Shown: positions 18,777 through 27,079 of the stretch, piece by piece
Numbering within the stretch: the first letter of the stretch is position 1
How the letters are laid out: each line of letters starts with the position of its first letter
Source of the DNA: Bacteroidota bacterium
GTDB lineage: Bacteria; Bacteroidota; Bacteroidia; Chitinophagales; Chitinophagaceae
Direction: 5' to 3'
NCBI GenBank assembly: GCA_018268035.1
Contig: JAFDXI010000125.1
Coordinates: forward strand, 62,001-126,000
DNA length: 64,000 bases
The notes under the pieces: generated by a model
Databases searched by the model: none
The model's input: the letters and a program-made list of their open reading frames with translations, nothing else
Told to the model about the DNA's origin: nothing
Position numbers and translations under genes: made by a program

Positions 18777-20027
18777 ATGCATACAGAAGAAACAGATGTA
18801 CTCGTTATCGGTGCAGGCCCTGCAGGAACGATTGCTGCATCCCTTATTAACAAAGCAGGATATAAAGTAAAAATTGTAGAAAAGATGAAGTTCCCCCGCT
18901 TTGTAATTGGTGAAAGCCTTTTGCCAAGATGTATGGAAGCATTGGAAGAAGCCGGGTTTTTAGAGGCGGTAAAAGCAAAAGGTTTCCAGGATAAAGGCGG
19001 CGCCAAATTTGTAAAAAACGGTGTCATCTGTGATTATTCTTTTGAAGACCAGTTTACCAAAGGCTGGACATGGACATGGCAGGTGCCGCGTGCTGAGTTT
19101 GACACCATCCTTGCTAAGGAAGTAGAAAAACAAGGTGTGCCGGTATCTTATGAAACCACGGTGACTGCAATACAGTTTGAAGGCACTGCATCAACGACAA
19201 CAGTTGAATATGCCAATGGTGAAAAAGCACAAATCAAAGCAAAATTTATTATTGACAGCAGTGGTTATGGCAGGGTAATCCCACGATTGTTTAATATGGA
19301 TAAGCCTTCCAGCCTCATACCCCGCAAAGCATTGTTTGCACATCTAACAGATAAGAAAAGGGAAATGGCTGACGAGCCCAACCGTATTACTATCATTGTA
19401 CATGAACCAGGAGTTTGGATATGGGTGATACCTTTTTCAAATGGCAACACTTCTCTTGGTTTTGTAGGCACTCCTGATTTTTTTGAAAAATTCAATGGAA
19501 GCAATGAAGAACAATTCCGTGCCCACATAGCAACACAGCCTTATATCAGTGAACGGTTCAAAGATGCTGAGCTGATTTTTGATCCAAAGGTGTTACAGGC
19601 ATGGTCAACTACTACTGAAAAATTTTATGGCGATGGTTTTGTGCTTACCGGAAATGTTACAGAATTTTTAGACCCTGTATTTTCTTCAGGTGTAACGCTT
19701 GCAGCAGTATCAAGCCAGTTAGCTGCAAAGTTGGTGATAAGAACTTTGAAAGGTGAAACAATAGATTGGGAAAATGAATATACCAAACCGATGATGAGTG
19801 GTGTTGAAACATTTCGCAGTTATATCAATTACTGGTATGATGGCACATTAGATACAATCTTTTTCGCTACTGACCAGGACCCACTTGTCAAGAGTATGAT
19901 TTGTTCTGTGTTGGCAGGATATGTTTGGGACCTCGAAAACCCTTATGTAAAAAATCACACAACAGCATTAAAAAAACTGGCCAACACCATTACAGTGCGG
20001 GATATGTTTCAGAAGAATCAGGAGTAG
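18777..20027 (+). CDS. FAD-dependent halogenase/monooxygenase-like protein
   Basis: 416 residues. The N-terminus VLVIGAGPAGTIAA is a dinucleotide-binding motif, and FPRFVIGESLLP is shared by flavin-dependent halogenases and geranylgeranyl reductases. Two features favour a halogenase: the WIWVIP segment fits the WxWxIP motif, and Lys73 in DKGGAKF sits where phenolic and pyrrole halogenases carry their catalytic Lys. Flexirubins are often chlorinated, so halogenation of the aryl ring is a reasonable role. A hydroxylase or reductase is the alternative. It is the last plus-strand gene before the RES/Xre pair. Confidence 0.78.
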   Translation: MHTEETDVLVIGAGPAGTIAASLINKAGYKVKIVEKMKFPRFVIGESLLPRCMEALEEAGFLEAVKAKGFQDKGGAKFVKNGVICDYSFEDQFTKGWTWTWQVPRAEFDTILAKEVEKQGVPVSYETTVTAIQFEGTASTTTVEYANGEKAQIKAKFIIDSSGYGRVIPRLFNMDKPSSLIPRKALFAHLTDKKREMADEPNRITIIVHEPGVWIWVIPFSNGNTSLGFVGTPDFFEKFNGSNEEQFRAHIATQPYISERFKDAELIFDPKVLQAWSTTTEKFYGDGFVLTGNVTEFLDPVFSSGVTLAAVSSQLAAKLVIRTLKGETIDWENEYTKPMMSGVETFRSYINYWYDGTLDTIFFATDQDPLVKSMICSVLAGYVWDLENPYVKNHTTALKKLANTITVRDMFQKNQE

Positions 20028-20200
20028 CGAGTTAGCAGCTTATTGATTAAATAATTGCAGTTAAATAACATCATTCAATCCTGTAATGAAACAGGTTGAG
20101 TGTTTGCATATTTCAAATCATACCAACGGTATTATTTTTTCCTGCTCACAACCATTTGCATCAAGTGATTTTTTTTGATAAACTATTGGATAGTCTTTTA

Positions 20201-20659
20201 TTAAAACAATTTTATCCTGGCATCATAAACAAAATCATCCACATTAATAATTTTAAAATCTTTCGAGCCTGTACTTTTTGGATTAAGAATATAATTGAAT
20301 TCCTGTGGGATAATGATTGATGGAATTTTAATTATTGGTGCAATTGCAGTTTTTAAAAGTTGTGAGCCCAAATCTTTTGTTGAAGCTGGTGCCGGTGATT
20401 TTTTCCAATTGCGGGGAAAGTCTGCAACATTTAATTCATGGATGCCTGTGTCCGGGATTTCAATTGCTGTGATACATAGCGACTGTGGAATATCTTCTAT
20501 ACTAATGTTTACTGTGTAATCCAATACTGCAAGCGCCCTGCTTTCAGAAGTATAAATGCATGGGAATAAAATATGATTCCATCTTCCACCATGCAACCTT
20601 GCACCTTCTCCCTTAAGTTCCTTGCTGAATTTTTTTCTGCCGACCCTGTAAACAACCAT
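20201..20659 (-). CDS. RES-domain toxin
   Basis: 152 residues, the usual length of RES toxins, which degrade NAD+ and arrest growth. The family layout is visible: Arg5 in VVYR, GGRWN at 25-28, Tyr36 in IYTSES, and Ser114 in IKIPS. The central Glu appears as Asp47 (ALAVLDYTV), a conservative change. It lies 10 bases after the antitoxin on the same strand, antisense to the surrounding biosynthetic cluster. Confidence 0.88.
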   Translation of the reverse strand: MVVYRVGRKKFSKELKGEGARLHGGRWNHILFPCIYTSESRALAVLDYTVNISIEDIPQSLCITAIEIPDTGIHELNVADFPRNWKKSPAPASTKDLGSQLLKTAIAPIIKIPSIIIPQEFNYILNPKSTGSKDFKIINVDDFVYDARIKLF

Positions 20660-20669
20660 CTTTATTCAG

Positions 20670-21206
20670 TTAAGAGTAAACGCCATAGTCAATCCTGCCA
20701 ATAAGGTTTTTCACTTCTTCCCTTCCAAATTGATTACTGCAATGCTCATAAGGCATTTTCCCACCTAATGCTTTATTTTCTTTAAACATCCACTGATTAA
20801 ATTTCTCTTCATCTTCAAAAACTTCATATCCGTAAGAATATATTACTGCCAAACTGAGGATTCTTTCACTTAAAACGTTATTGAATTTTTCTGAACCGGT
20901 TTTATTGATGAGTGTAGCTCTTGTTACTGAAAGTAAATTTGCCAGTTTATCGTAATCGAGTTTAGTTTTTGCCTTTAAAGTCACTAAATCTTTTTTACTA
21001 ATCCCTTTTCTTAATCTCTCCATTTTTTCAAAATGTGTCATTTGGCTTTCCGGTTTCTTACCGGAGTTTGAAAAGATAATAGTATCAGCCTTTTGAACAT
21101 TACCTGGAACAGATCGTGCTTTTCTATCTGATGTAATACTTAATCGGTTGCCGGGAGAAAGTACTTTGATACCATTTTTTCCTGTATTCACTCTCACTTT
21201 TGCCAT
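20670..21206 (-). CDS. Xre/MbcA/ParS-type antitoxin with DUF2384 C-terminus
   Basis: 178 residues. A basic, flexible N-terminus (to about 65) is followed by a helix-turn-helix-like region (YDKLANLLSVTRATLINK) and the C-terminal toxin-binding domain ending with NKALGGKMPYEHC, which is characteristic of RES-associated antitoxins. It should neutralise the RES toxin and repress the operon. The antitoxin gene comes first and the toxin second, as in most RES/Xre pairs. ATG at 21206 is directly bordered by an AT-rich repeat region. Confidence 0.88.
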   Translation of the reverse strand: MAKVRVNTGKNGIKVLSPGNRLSITSDRKARSVPGNVQKADTIIFSNSGKKPESQMTHFEKMERLRKGISKKDLVTLKAKTKLDYDKLANLLSVTRATLINKTGSEKFNNVLSERILSLAVIYSYGYEVFEDEEKFNQWMFKENKALGGKMPYEHCSNQFGREEVKNLIGRIDYGVYS

Positions 21207-21245
21207 AGTATAATATTTTACTTATATGAGTATAATGATATACTA
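21206..21245. promoter_or_regulatory. Repeated AGTATAAT / TAGTATA...TATACTA candidate operator of the Xre-RES operon
   Basis: AGTATAAT occurs at 21207-21214 and again at 21229-21236, 22 bases (about two helical turns) apart. TAGTATA (21206-21212) is also the inverted partner of TATACTA (21239-21245). The cluster lies just upstream of the antitoxin start, where autoregulating Xre proteins normally bind. Binding itself is inference. Confidence 0.45.
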
Positions 21246-21712
21246 AACTTTTGATTTTGGAGAAATTATTTCAAGGATGCAAAATCAAATTACCAGGAGG
21301 GTTTTACACCAGGAAGGGATTTAAGAAGTTGAAATTTTATTCAACCTCAAAACAAAAACAGACAGGCTATATTTTGGTTAAATATTTGACATCAACAAAA
21401 AATATTTTTTGCAAACACTATTGTACAATGATATGTAGTTTAAAATTTTTAAGATAGTGATTTGAATTTTCCATCCCCACAAAAATGCCTTATCGCTTTA
21501 TTAATTTCAAAGTTAATATTCTTGGGATTGAAGCAGTTTCATCATCAAAAAGTCACAAGGTAACAACCCCTTCTTTTACAGATAAAGACCATGCAACTGA
21601 ATAACTGCGTCATATCTGTGTATTTAAACTTACATTGACTGAACCACATATTCAATTTCTGAAAGCCGTCAAACAATTTTATCTTGCCGCGATAAGTCAT
21701 AATTTTATTCCA
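21246..21712. other. 467-base AT-rich gap between the Xre promoter and the second ACP gene
   Basis: Must contain the promoter for the second biosynthetic block (ACP-KS-CLF onwards), since the RES/Xre pair is antisense. I see no TAnnTTTG box. A 39-codon ORF at 21485-21604 has no recognisable features. No IS ends or target-site duplications are obvious around the toxin-antitoxin pair. Confidence 0.4.
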
Positions 21713-21979
21713 ATGGAAAAAGAGAAGTTATTGCAGGATCTGAAAAAAAAGATCATAGAGAAATTTAACCTGAAACAACAACCCGCTGATATCGGCGATG
21801 ATGAACCGCTTTTCGTGGAAGGCGTTGGCCTTGATTCAATTGATGCACTTGAGTTGATTGTGTTGTTACAACAGGATTATAAAATAAAGCTGGACAATGC
21901 CGAAGATGGCCCGAAAGTGTTTAAGTCTGTAAGCACAATGGCTGATTATATTATTCAACACCAGGATGCAAATGTTTAA
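21713..21979 (+). CDS. Acyl carrier protein (second copy)
   Basis: 88 residues with the phosphopantetheine serine in VGLDSIDALEL. It differs strongly from the ACP at 14.8 kb, so the two may carry different intermediates. An upstream in-frame TTG at 21635 would add 26 unrelated residues; the ATG at 21713 is preferred. The next ketosynthase starts inside its 3' end (14-base overlap). Confidence 0.88.
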   Translation: MEKEKLLQDLKKKIIEKFNLKQQPADIGDDEPLFVEGVGLDSIDALELIVLLQQDYKIKLDNAEDGPKVFKSVSTMADYIIQHQDANV

Positions 21980-23171
21980 TCCCGTTTATATTGCCGGTGC
22001 AGGTGTGATTGCATCAATCGGCGATAATGTTGCCGGGTGCATGCTATCGCTTGAAAACTATCGTGACGGCATTGGCGAAATGCAATGGCTGCAATCTGTT
22101 CACCAGCATCAATTGCCTGTTGCTGAAATAAAAAAAAGCAATGAGGAGCTTGCAGAACTTTCAAAGCTTCCGGTCAATACTATCCGCACTGCCATGCTGA
22201 GCAAGATTGCTGCAACTGAAGCGCTCAGCAATTCGGGCATCACAGATTTTATGGGATTGAGAACAGGTTTTGTCTCAGCCAATTCAGTGGGAGGCATGGA
22301 TAAAACAGAAAATTTTTTTCAACATTTTTCAAAAGACCACAACGCAGGCAGGTTGCGCAATGTTGTACAACACGAATGTGGAAGCGCCACTCAATTTGTT
22401 GCAGATAAATTAGGCATTCAACACCTGGCCACCACCATCAGCACAGCCTGTTCATCATCTGCCAATGCTATTTTTTTTGGAGCAAGACTTGTCAGGAATA
22501 ATATCCTGGATGTAGTAGTTGCCGGCGGCGCTGATGCACTTACAAAATTTACACTGAATGGTTTCAACAGCCTGATGATACTCGACCATTTACCCTGCCA
22601 GCCTTTTGATGAAAACCGCAGGGGGCTTAACCTGGGCGAAGGTGCAGGATATATCGTGATGGTTTCAGAGAAGGCTGCAAAAATTTTAAATATTCAACCT
22701 GTTTGCACATTGAGTGGTTATTGCAATGCCAATGATGCTTATCATCAAACAGCATCATCACCGGAAGGTACAGGTTCTTATCTTGCCATGAAAGGCGCTT
22801 TGCAAAAAAGTGGTTTGCAACCTGGTGATATTAACTATATCAACCTGCATGGCACCGGCACAAAAAATAATGATATTGCCGAAGGCACAGCTATAAAAAA
22901 TTTATTTCAACCGCAGTATCCAAAAATGAGCTCTACCAAATCTTTTACCGGTCATACTTTAGGAGGTAGCGGTGGCATTGAAGCTGTGTTCTCTGTTTTA
23001 TCTGTTCAACAAGGTTATATCTATCCCAACCTTCGACTGGAAACACCAATGGCTGAATTGCCTTTTACACCTGAGACAAGGTTTTTAAAAAATGTAAATG
23101 TCAACCATGTATTATCCAATTCATTTGGTTTTGGCGGCAATTGCACTTCACTCATCTTTTCAAAACTGTAA
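21966..23171 (+). CDS. Beta-ketoacyl-ACP synthase (catalytic partner of a KS-CLF pair)
   Basis: 401 residues. The catalytic Cys lies in STACSSSANAI, and the His residues in NLHGTGTKNND and KSFTGHTLGG; the C-terminal NSFGFGGNCTS is also present. With the Cys-less ketosynthase-like protein directly downstream it has the arrangement of the KS-CLF heterodimers known from aryl-polyene and type II PKS systems, which set polyene chain length. Starts at 21966 or 21972 are possible. Confidence 0.9.
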   Translation: MQMFNPVYIAGAGVIASIGDNVAGCMLSLENYRDGIGEMQWLQSVHQHQLPVAEIKKSNEELAELSKLPVNTIRTAMLSKIAATEALSNSGITDFMGLRTGFVSANSVGGMDKTENFFQHFSKDHNAGRLRNVVQHECGSATQFVADKLGIQHLATTISTACSSSANAIFFGARLVRNNILDVVVAGGADALTKFTLNGFNSLMILDHLPCQPFDENRRGLNLGEGAGYIVMVSEKAAKILNIQPVCTLSGYCNANDAYHQTASSPEGTGSYLAMKGALQKSGLQPGDINYINLHGTGTKNNDIAEGTAIKNLFQPQYPKMSSTKSFTGHTLGGSGGIEAVFSVLSVQQGYIYPNLRLETPMAELPFTPETRFLKNVNVNHVLSNSFGFGGNCTSLIFSKL

Positions 23172-23182
23172 AAAAATAATGA

Positions 23183-24250
23183 ATGGAGAAGATGAAAATT
23201 TATATCAACGCAACCACAGGTATATCACCACAGGAAAGTTTTGGCGCTACAGTTTATCCAGAATCAATTACACAACATCCAGGCAACTGGTTCAATTCTA
23301 TCGAACCGGATTACGATACCATCATTGATGTAAAACTGATTCGAAGGATGAGCCGCATCATCAAAATGGGCGCCGCTGCTGCATTAAAATGCCTGCAACA
23401 GGCTGAGATAAAAATGCCTGATGGCATTATTGTTGGCACAGCTTATGGATGTCTGCAGGATACTGAAATTTTCCTGCAACGCATGATTGATTACAACGAA
23501 GAATTACTGACGCCAACAGCATTTATTCAATCAACACACAACACAGTTGGCGCACAGATAGCATTATTACTGCAATGCCACCACTATAACAATACATTTG
23601 TTCATAAAGGTTTTTCTTTTGAAAGCGCATTGCTTGATGCCATCATATTGTTGAATGAAAATGAAATGAACAACGTGTTAGTGGGTGGCGTGGATGAATT
23701 AACCAACAGCAGTTTTGATATTTTATCAAGGTTCAGTTTGTATAAAAAATCATTGCCTGGAAATTTATATACATCAAAAACAAAAGGCACCATCGCAGGT
23801 GAAGGCGCTTTCTTTTTTTTGCTGAGCAACCTTGCTGCTAAAAAAAATATGGCAGTGTTGAATGCTGTTGATTTTTTTTACAAACCACAAAATTCTGACA
23901 TCATTGCTGATAAAATAAATGCATTGTTGTCATCACAGGGTTTATCTATGAATGATATTGATGTCATCATTACAGGGAGGAACGGGGATATCAATAATGA
24001 TGCATTGTATGATACATTGGAACAGACTGTTTTTACAGGAAGAACTGTTATTAATTTTAAACACCTTTGTGGTGAATACCCGACAGCAGGCGCTTATGCT
24101 GTATGGATGGCTGCATTGATGTTGAAAGAAGGGAAAATACCACAGGCTTTATCTTCACAAAAAACAGGTAATGAAAAAATCAGGACAGCGCTTGTGTATA
24201 ATCATTACTTGAATGAACACCATTCTTTATTTCTTTTAACCGCATGTTGA
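23183..24250 (+). CDS. Ketosynthase-like chain-length factor (catalytic residues lost)
   Basis: 355 residues with the thiolase-fold pattern but no condensing triad. The Cys position reads FVHKGFSFESALLDA, the first His region reads VIITGRNGDINND, and the second reads FKHLCGEYPTAGA. The N-terminal STHNTVGAQIALLLQ block preserves the dimer-interface helix. Such proteins pair with an active KS (the gene 11 bases upstream) and shape the acyl pocket. Its 3' end overlaps the deacetylase gene by seven bases. Confidence 0.82.
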   Translation: MEKMKIYINATTGISPQESFGATVYPESITQHPGNWFNSIEPDYDTIIDVKLIRRMSRIIKMGAAAALKCLQQAEIKMPDGIIVGTAYGCLQDTEIFLQRMIDYNEELLTPTAFIQSTHNTVGAQIALLLQCHHYNNTFVHKGFSFESALLDAIILLNENEMNNVLVGGVDELTNSSFDILSRFSLYKKSLPGNLYTSKTKGTIAGEGAFFFLLSNLAAKKNMAVLNAVDFFYKPQNSDIIADKINALLSSQGLSMNDIDVIITGRNGDINNDALYDTLEQTVFTGRTVINFKHLCGEYPTAGAYAVWMAALMLKEGKIPQALSSQKTGNEKIRTALVYNHYLNEHHSLFLLTAC

Positions 24251-25017
24251 ATTTCAGGAATACCAATATTATTTTTTCATTGTTGTTACTGGCAATTGCA
24301 TGGTTTTCTACCCGCGGTTTGATTTCATACTGGTATTTTGCCTGGCTCCTGATTGCATACTCATTGTTGCTTTTTTATGGTTCCTATTTTATCCAATCCG
24401 GTTTTTTTATGAACTCAGTTTGCTCTGCAAAGACCATGAAAAAAGAAATAGCAATCAGTTTTGATGATGGCCCTGTTGAAAATTATACACCGGAAGTTTT
24501 ATCAATATTGAAACAACACAACATACAGGCTGCTTTTTTTTGTATTGGAAAAAATGTTGCAGCGCATTCAACTTTATTACAACAAATACATAATGATGGC
24601 CATGTCATCGGTAACCATAGTTTTACACACAGCCCCTGGTTTGATTTGTTTTCACATAAAAAAATGTCCGTTGAACTAACCATGACGGATGATACAATAA
24701 AAAAAATAACAGGTTTTAAACCCAGGTTATTCAGGCCGCCTTATGGTGTTACCAACCCTATGCTAAAAAAAGCTGTTGCCACCGGTAATTATATTTCTGT
24801 CGGATGGAGCATGCGGTCTTATGACACAGTAATAAAAGATGAAAAAAAATTATTGAAAAGGGTAACAAGAAAAATAAAGCCGGGCGATGTTTTTTTATTT
24901 CATGATAAATGTCTTTCCACTTTAAAAATTTTGCCAACATTTATACAATTCGTACAACAAAAGGGTTTCGATATTGTCAGATTAGATAAATTGCTTGATA
25001 TAGATGCACATGAATAA
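24244..25017 (+). CDS. Polysaccharide deacetylase-family protein (NodB domain), membrane-anchored
   Basis: 257 residues. Two N-terminal hydrophobic segments (about 8-24 and 28-50) precede a NodB domain with SFDDGP (catalytic base and metal Asp), GNHSFTH (metal His pair), RPPYG and a final FLFHD. Fold family: carbohydrate esterase 4, acting outside the cytoplasm. A NodB protein is a regular member of flexirubin-type clusters, where its substrate is not established. Overlaps both neighbours by a few bases. Confidence 0.88.
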   Translation: MLNFRNTNIIFSLLLLAIAWFSTRGLISYWYFAWLLIAYSLLLFYGSYFIQSGFFMNSVCSAKTMKKEIAISFDDGPVENYTPEVLSILKQHNIQAAFFCIGKNVAAHSTLLQQIHNDGHVIGNHSFTHSPWFDLFSHKKMSVELTMTDDTIKKITGFKPRLFRPPYGVTNPMLKKAVATGNYISVGWSMRSYDTVIKDEKKLLKRVTRKIKPGDVFLFHDKCLSTLKILPTFIQFVQQKGFDIVRLDKLLDIDAHE

Positions 25018-25645
25018 GATTTTAGTTAGCTTGTTTTCAGTATTTATTTTTTGTTCTGTCCAGGCACAATATGCCGGTTACTCTGCTGTAAAAGATATCA
25101 ATAGTTTCAGGCAACAATTTGCAACAGCCTCACAAAAGCTCAATAGCCTGCAAAGTGATTTCACTCAGGAAAAAGACCTGAGTATGTTGTCTGAGAAAAT
25201 TATATCGAAAGGAAAGTTTTGGTTTAAGAAAGAAAATAAAGTGCGGATGGAATACAACCATCCTTTCAGCTATTTGATGATAATGAACGGCAGCAATATT
25301 TATATCAAAGACGGGCAGAAAGAAAACCGGGTGTCCACCAGCTCCAATAAACTATTTCAACAAATAAATAATATTGTGGTGGATTGTGTAAGGGGCACTG
25401 CATTCAGCAATAAAGATTTTAAATTCAATGTCTTTGAGAATACATCAAATTTTCTCATTGAGTTGACTCCTGTGGTAAAAAACCTGCAAAGCATTTTTAA
25501 AAATATCAATGTCATTATTGATAAGAAAGATTTTACTGTAGCCGGTATCAAAATGATTGAGCCATCAGGAGATTACACTAATATCAATTTCATCAATAAA
25601 ATATTAAATCCCAATCTTGCTGATGCGTTATTTACTAATCAGTAG
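25010..25645 (+). CDS. LolA-like outer-membrane lipoprotein carrier
   Basis: 211 residues with a Sec signal peptide (about 1-20, ending VQAQ). The body has the LolA pattern: SLQSDFTQEKDL-like start, GKFWFKKENKVRMEY and a later NINVIIDKKDFTVAGIKM strand pair. Cluster-associated LolA-like proteins are thought to ferry aryl-polyene lipids through the periplasm. The ATG at 25010 overlaps the deacetylase stop (ATGAATAA); an ATG at 25004 would add two residues. Confidence 0.85.
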   Translation: MNKILVSLFSVFIFCSVQAQYAGYSAVKDINSFRQQFATASQKLNSLQSDFTQEKDLSMLSEKIISKGKFWFKKENKVRMEYNHPFSYLMIMNGSNIYIKDGQKENRVSTSSNKLFQQINNIVVDCVRGTAFSNKDFKFNVFENTSNFLIELTPVVKNLQSIFKNINVIIDKKDFTVAGIKMIEPSGDYTNINFINKILNPNLADALFTNQ

Positions 25646-26249
25646 CTGGTTATTATTATTCGCATCCTGTAGTTCAGCATATAAAAATTTGCATAAAACA
25701 CAGGGAGATGTAAGCTGCATACTGCAATTTCAACCCGATTTTTCAAAAGCATTATACTATACCGAAGTAAATGTTGTGGGCAAACATTTAAGCGGATTGT
25801 TATTGATAAAACAAATGCCCGATAGCAGCACCAGGATGGTTTTTTCGAATGAAGCAGGATTTAAGTTTTTTGATTTTTCTTTTGAAAATAATGGCGGGTT
25901 TAAAGTGTATTATGTTATTGACCAATTGAATAAAAAAGCAGTCATCACCACACTTAGAAAAGATTTTGAAATTGTTTTAATGCGACCGGCGAGCATGCAA
26001 AATGGATCGGTGAAGCGTGATGCAGATTCATCTTACAATTATTATACATTCCCACAGGAGAAAGGTTACAATTATTATATCACAGATAGCAGTTGCAAAA
26101 AAATGATAAGGATGGAGCGTGCTTCAAAACACAAAGCAGTTGTGGAAATACATGAGTTTGGTTTTGATAAAGGCCTGCCTGATTCTATCGGCATCACGCA
26201 TACCCAATTCAATTTTAATATAGGATTGAAAAGGCTGGAGAAATGGTAG
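25623..26249 (+). CDS. Outer-membrane lipoprotein, possible LolB-like acceptor
   Basis: 208 residues. A lipoprotein signal (LLFASC, Cys at about residue 16) precedes a beta-rich body, including SGLLLIKQMPDSSTRMVFSNEAG. Overlapping the LolA-like gene by 23 bases, it may act as its outer-membrane receptor, as LolB does. The LolB analogy is based on context and beta-strand pattern, not on a recognised motif. Last plus-strand gene of the cluster; it converges on the SDR gene with a seven-base gap. Confidence 0.75.
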   Translation: MRYLLISSWLLLFASCSSAYKNLHKTQGDVSCILQFQPDFSKALYYTEVNVVGKHLSGLLLIKQMPDSSTRMVFSNEAGFKFFDFSFENNGGFKVYYVIDQLNKKAVITTLRKDFEIVLMRPASMQNGSVKRDADSSYNYYTFPQEKGYNYYITDSSCKKMIRMERASKHKAVVEIHEFGFDKGLPDSIGITHTQFNFNIGLKRLEKW

Positions 26250-26256
26250 TGTGTCA

Positions 26257-27036
26257 TTAAGCCTTTCTATCCAAATGCACATAACCACCATCCACATACA
26301 TCAACTCGCCTGTGAGTGGATAAGATTTTTCTGACAACAGGAATATAACGGCATCAGCAATTTCACCAGGCTCTGTCATCCTTCTCTCCAGTGGGATTTT
26401 TGCATTGATCTCATCCAGTTTTTTTTGTGGGTCTGATTGTTGATTGATCCACCATTCATATTGTGGAGTATAACATTCAGCAACAACAATTCCATTTGAA
26501 CGGATTCCATACACACTAAACTCTTCTGCCCATTGCGTTGTGAGTTGCATCCGCATACCGTTGGCTGCTGCATAGCCTGAAGTGCCCCCCTGCCCTGTTT
26601 GTGCAACTTTGGAACAGATATTTACAATGTTGCCTTTACTTGTTTTCAGTGCATTCAATGCAAAATGTGTTATGCTGAAATAGTGTGCTGCATTGACTTT
26701 CAGGGATTGTATAAACTTTTCATAACTACCATTTTCAAGACTTACTCCATCATTTAAACCTGCGTTATTAACGACTCCATCAATGTGATCAAATTTTTTC
26801 AAGATCATGTTTATAGCATTTTCACATTGAGCTGATTTAGTAAGGTCAGCCATGATGGCAAAACAATCTTTTCCGTTTTGATGTAATTCTTTTACCAGTT
26901 TATCAGCCAATTCCTGGTTGATATCAATGATACAGGGAACAGCATTTTCGTCAGTGAGTTTGCGAACAATGCTTTCACCGATGCCCCTGGCTCCTCCTGT
27001 TACAACGATGACTTTATTTTGTAATCCCAAATCCAT
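26257..27036 (-). CDS. SDR of the L-fucose-dehydrogenase-like group with Lys-to-Asn change in the active site
   Basis: 259 residues. VTGGARGIGES binds the cofactor, NNAGLNDG is at about 90, and the tail GELMYVDGGYVHLDRKA resembles L-fucose/D-arabinose dehydrogenase-type SDRs. The catalytic motif reads YAAAN instead of YxxxK; the codon is AAC, so Asn replaces the catalytic Lys, and activity is doubtful or altered. A longer frame starting at 27195 runs into the neighbouring CobW gene, so the ATG at 27036 is used. A more degenerate paralogue lies at 54.1-54.8 kb. Confidence 0.8.
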   Translation of the reverse strand: MDLGLQNKVIVVTGGARGIGESIVRKLTDENAVPCIIDINQELADKLVKELHQNGKDCFAIMADLTKSAQCENAINMILKKFDHIDGVVNNAGLNDGVSLENGSYEKFIQSLKVNAAHYFSITHFALNALKTSKGNIVNICSKVAQTGQGGTSGYAAANGMRMQLTTQWAEEFSVYGIRSNGIVVAECYTPQYEWWINQQSDPQKKLDEINAKIPLERRMTEPGEIADAVIFLLSEKSYPLTGELMYVDGGYVHLDRKA

Positions 27037-27079
27037 ATTTGAGACACAAGATAATGATAAAGAATTTTCATCAAGATTT

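Noticed and set aside
20078-20095. Short CCTGT...ACAGG hairpin after the halogenase-like gene as a terminator
   Set aside because: Stem of five base pairs and no U-tract; too weak to call.
21485-21604. 39-codon ORF starting MPYRF in the gap before the second ACP
   Set aside because: Too short, no recognisable feature, and no ribosome site; kept only as part of the gap description.
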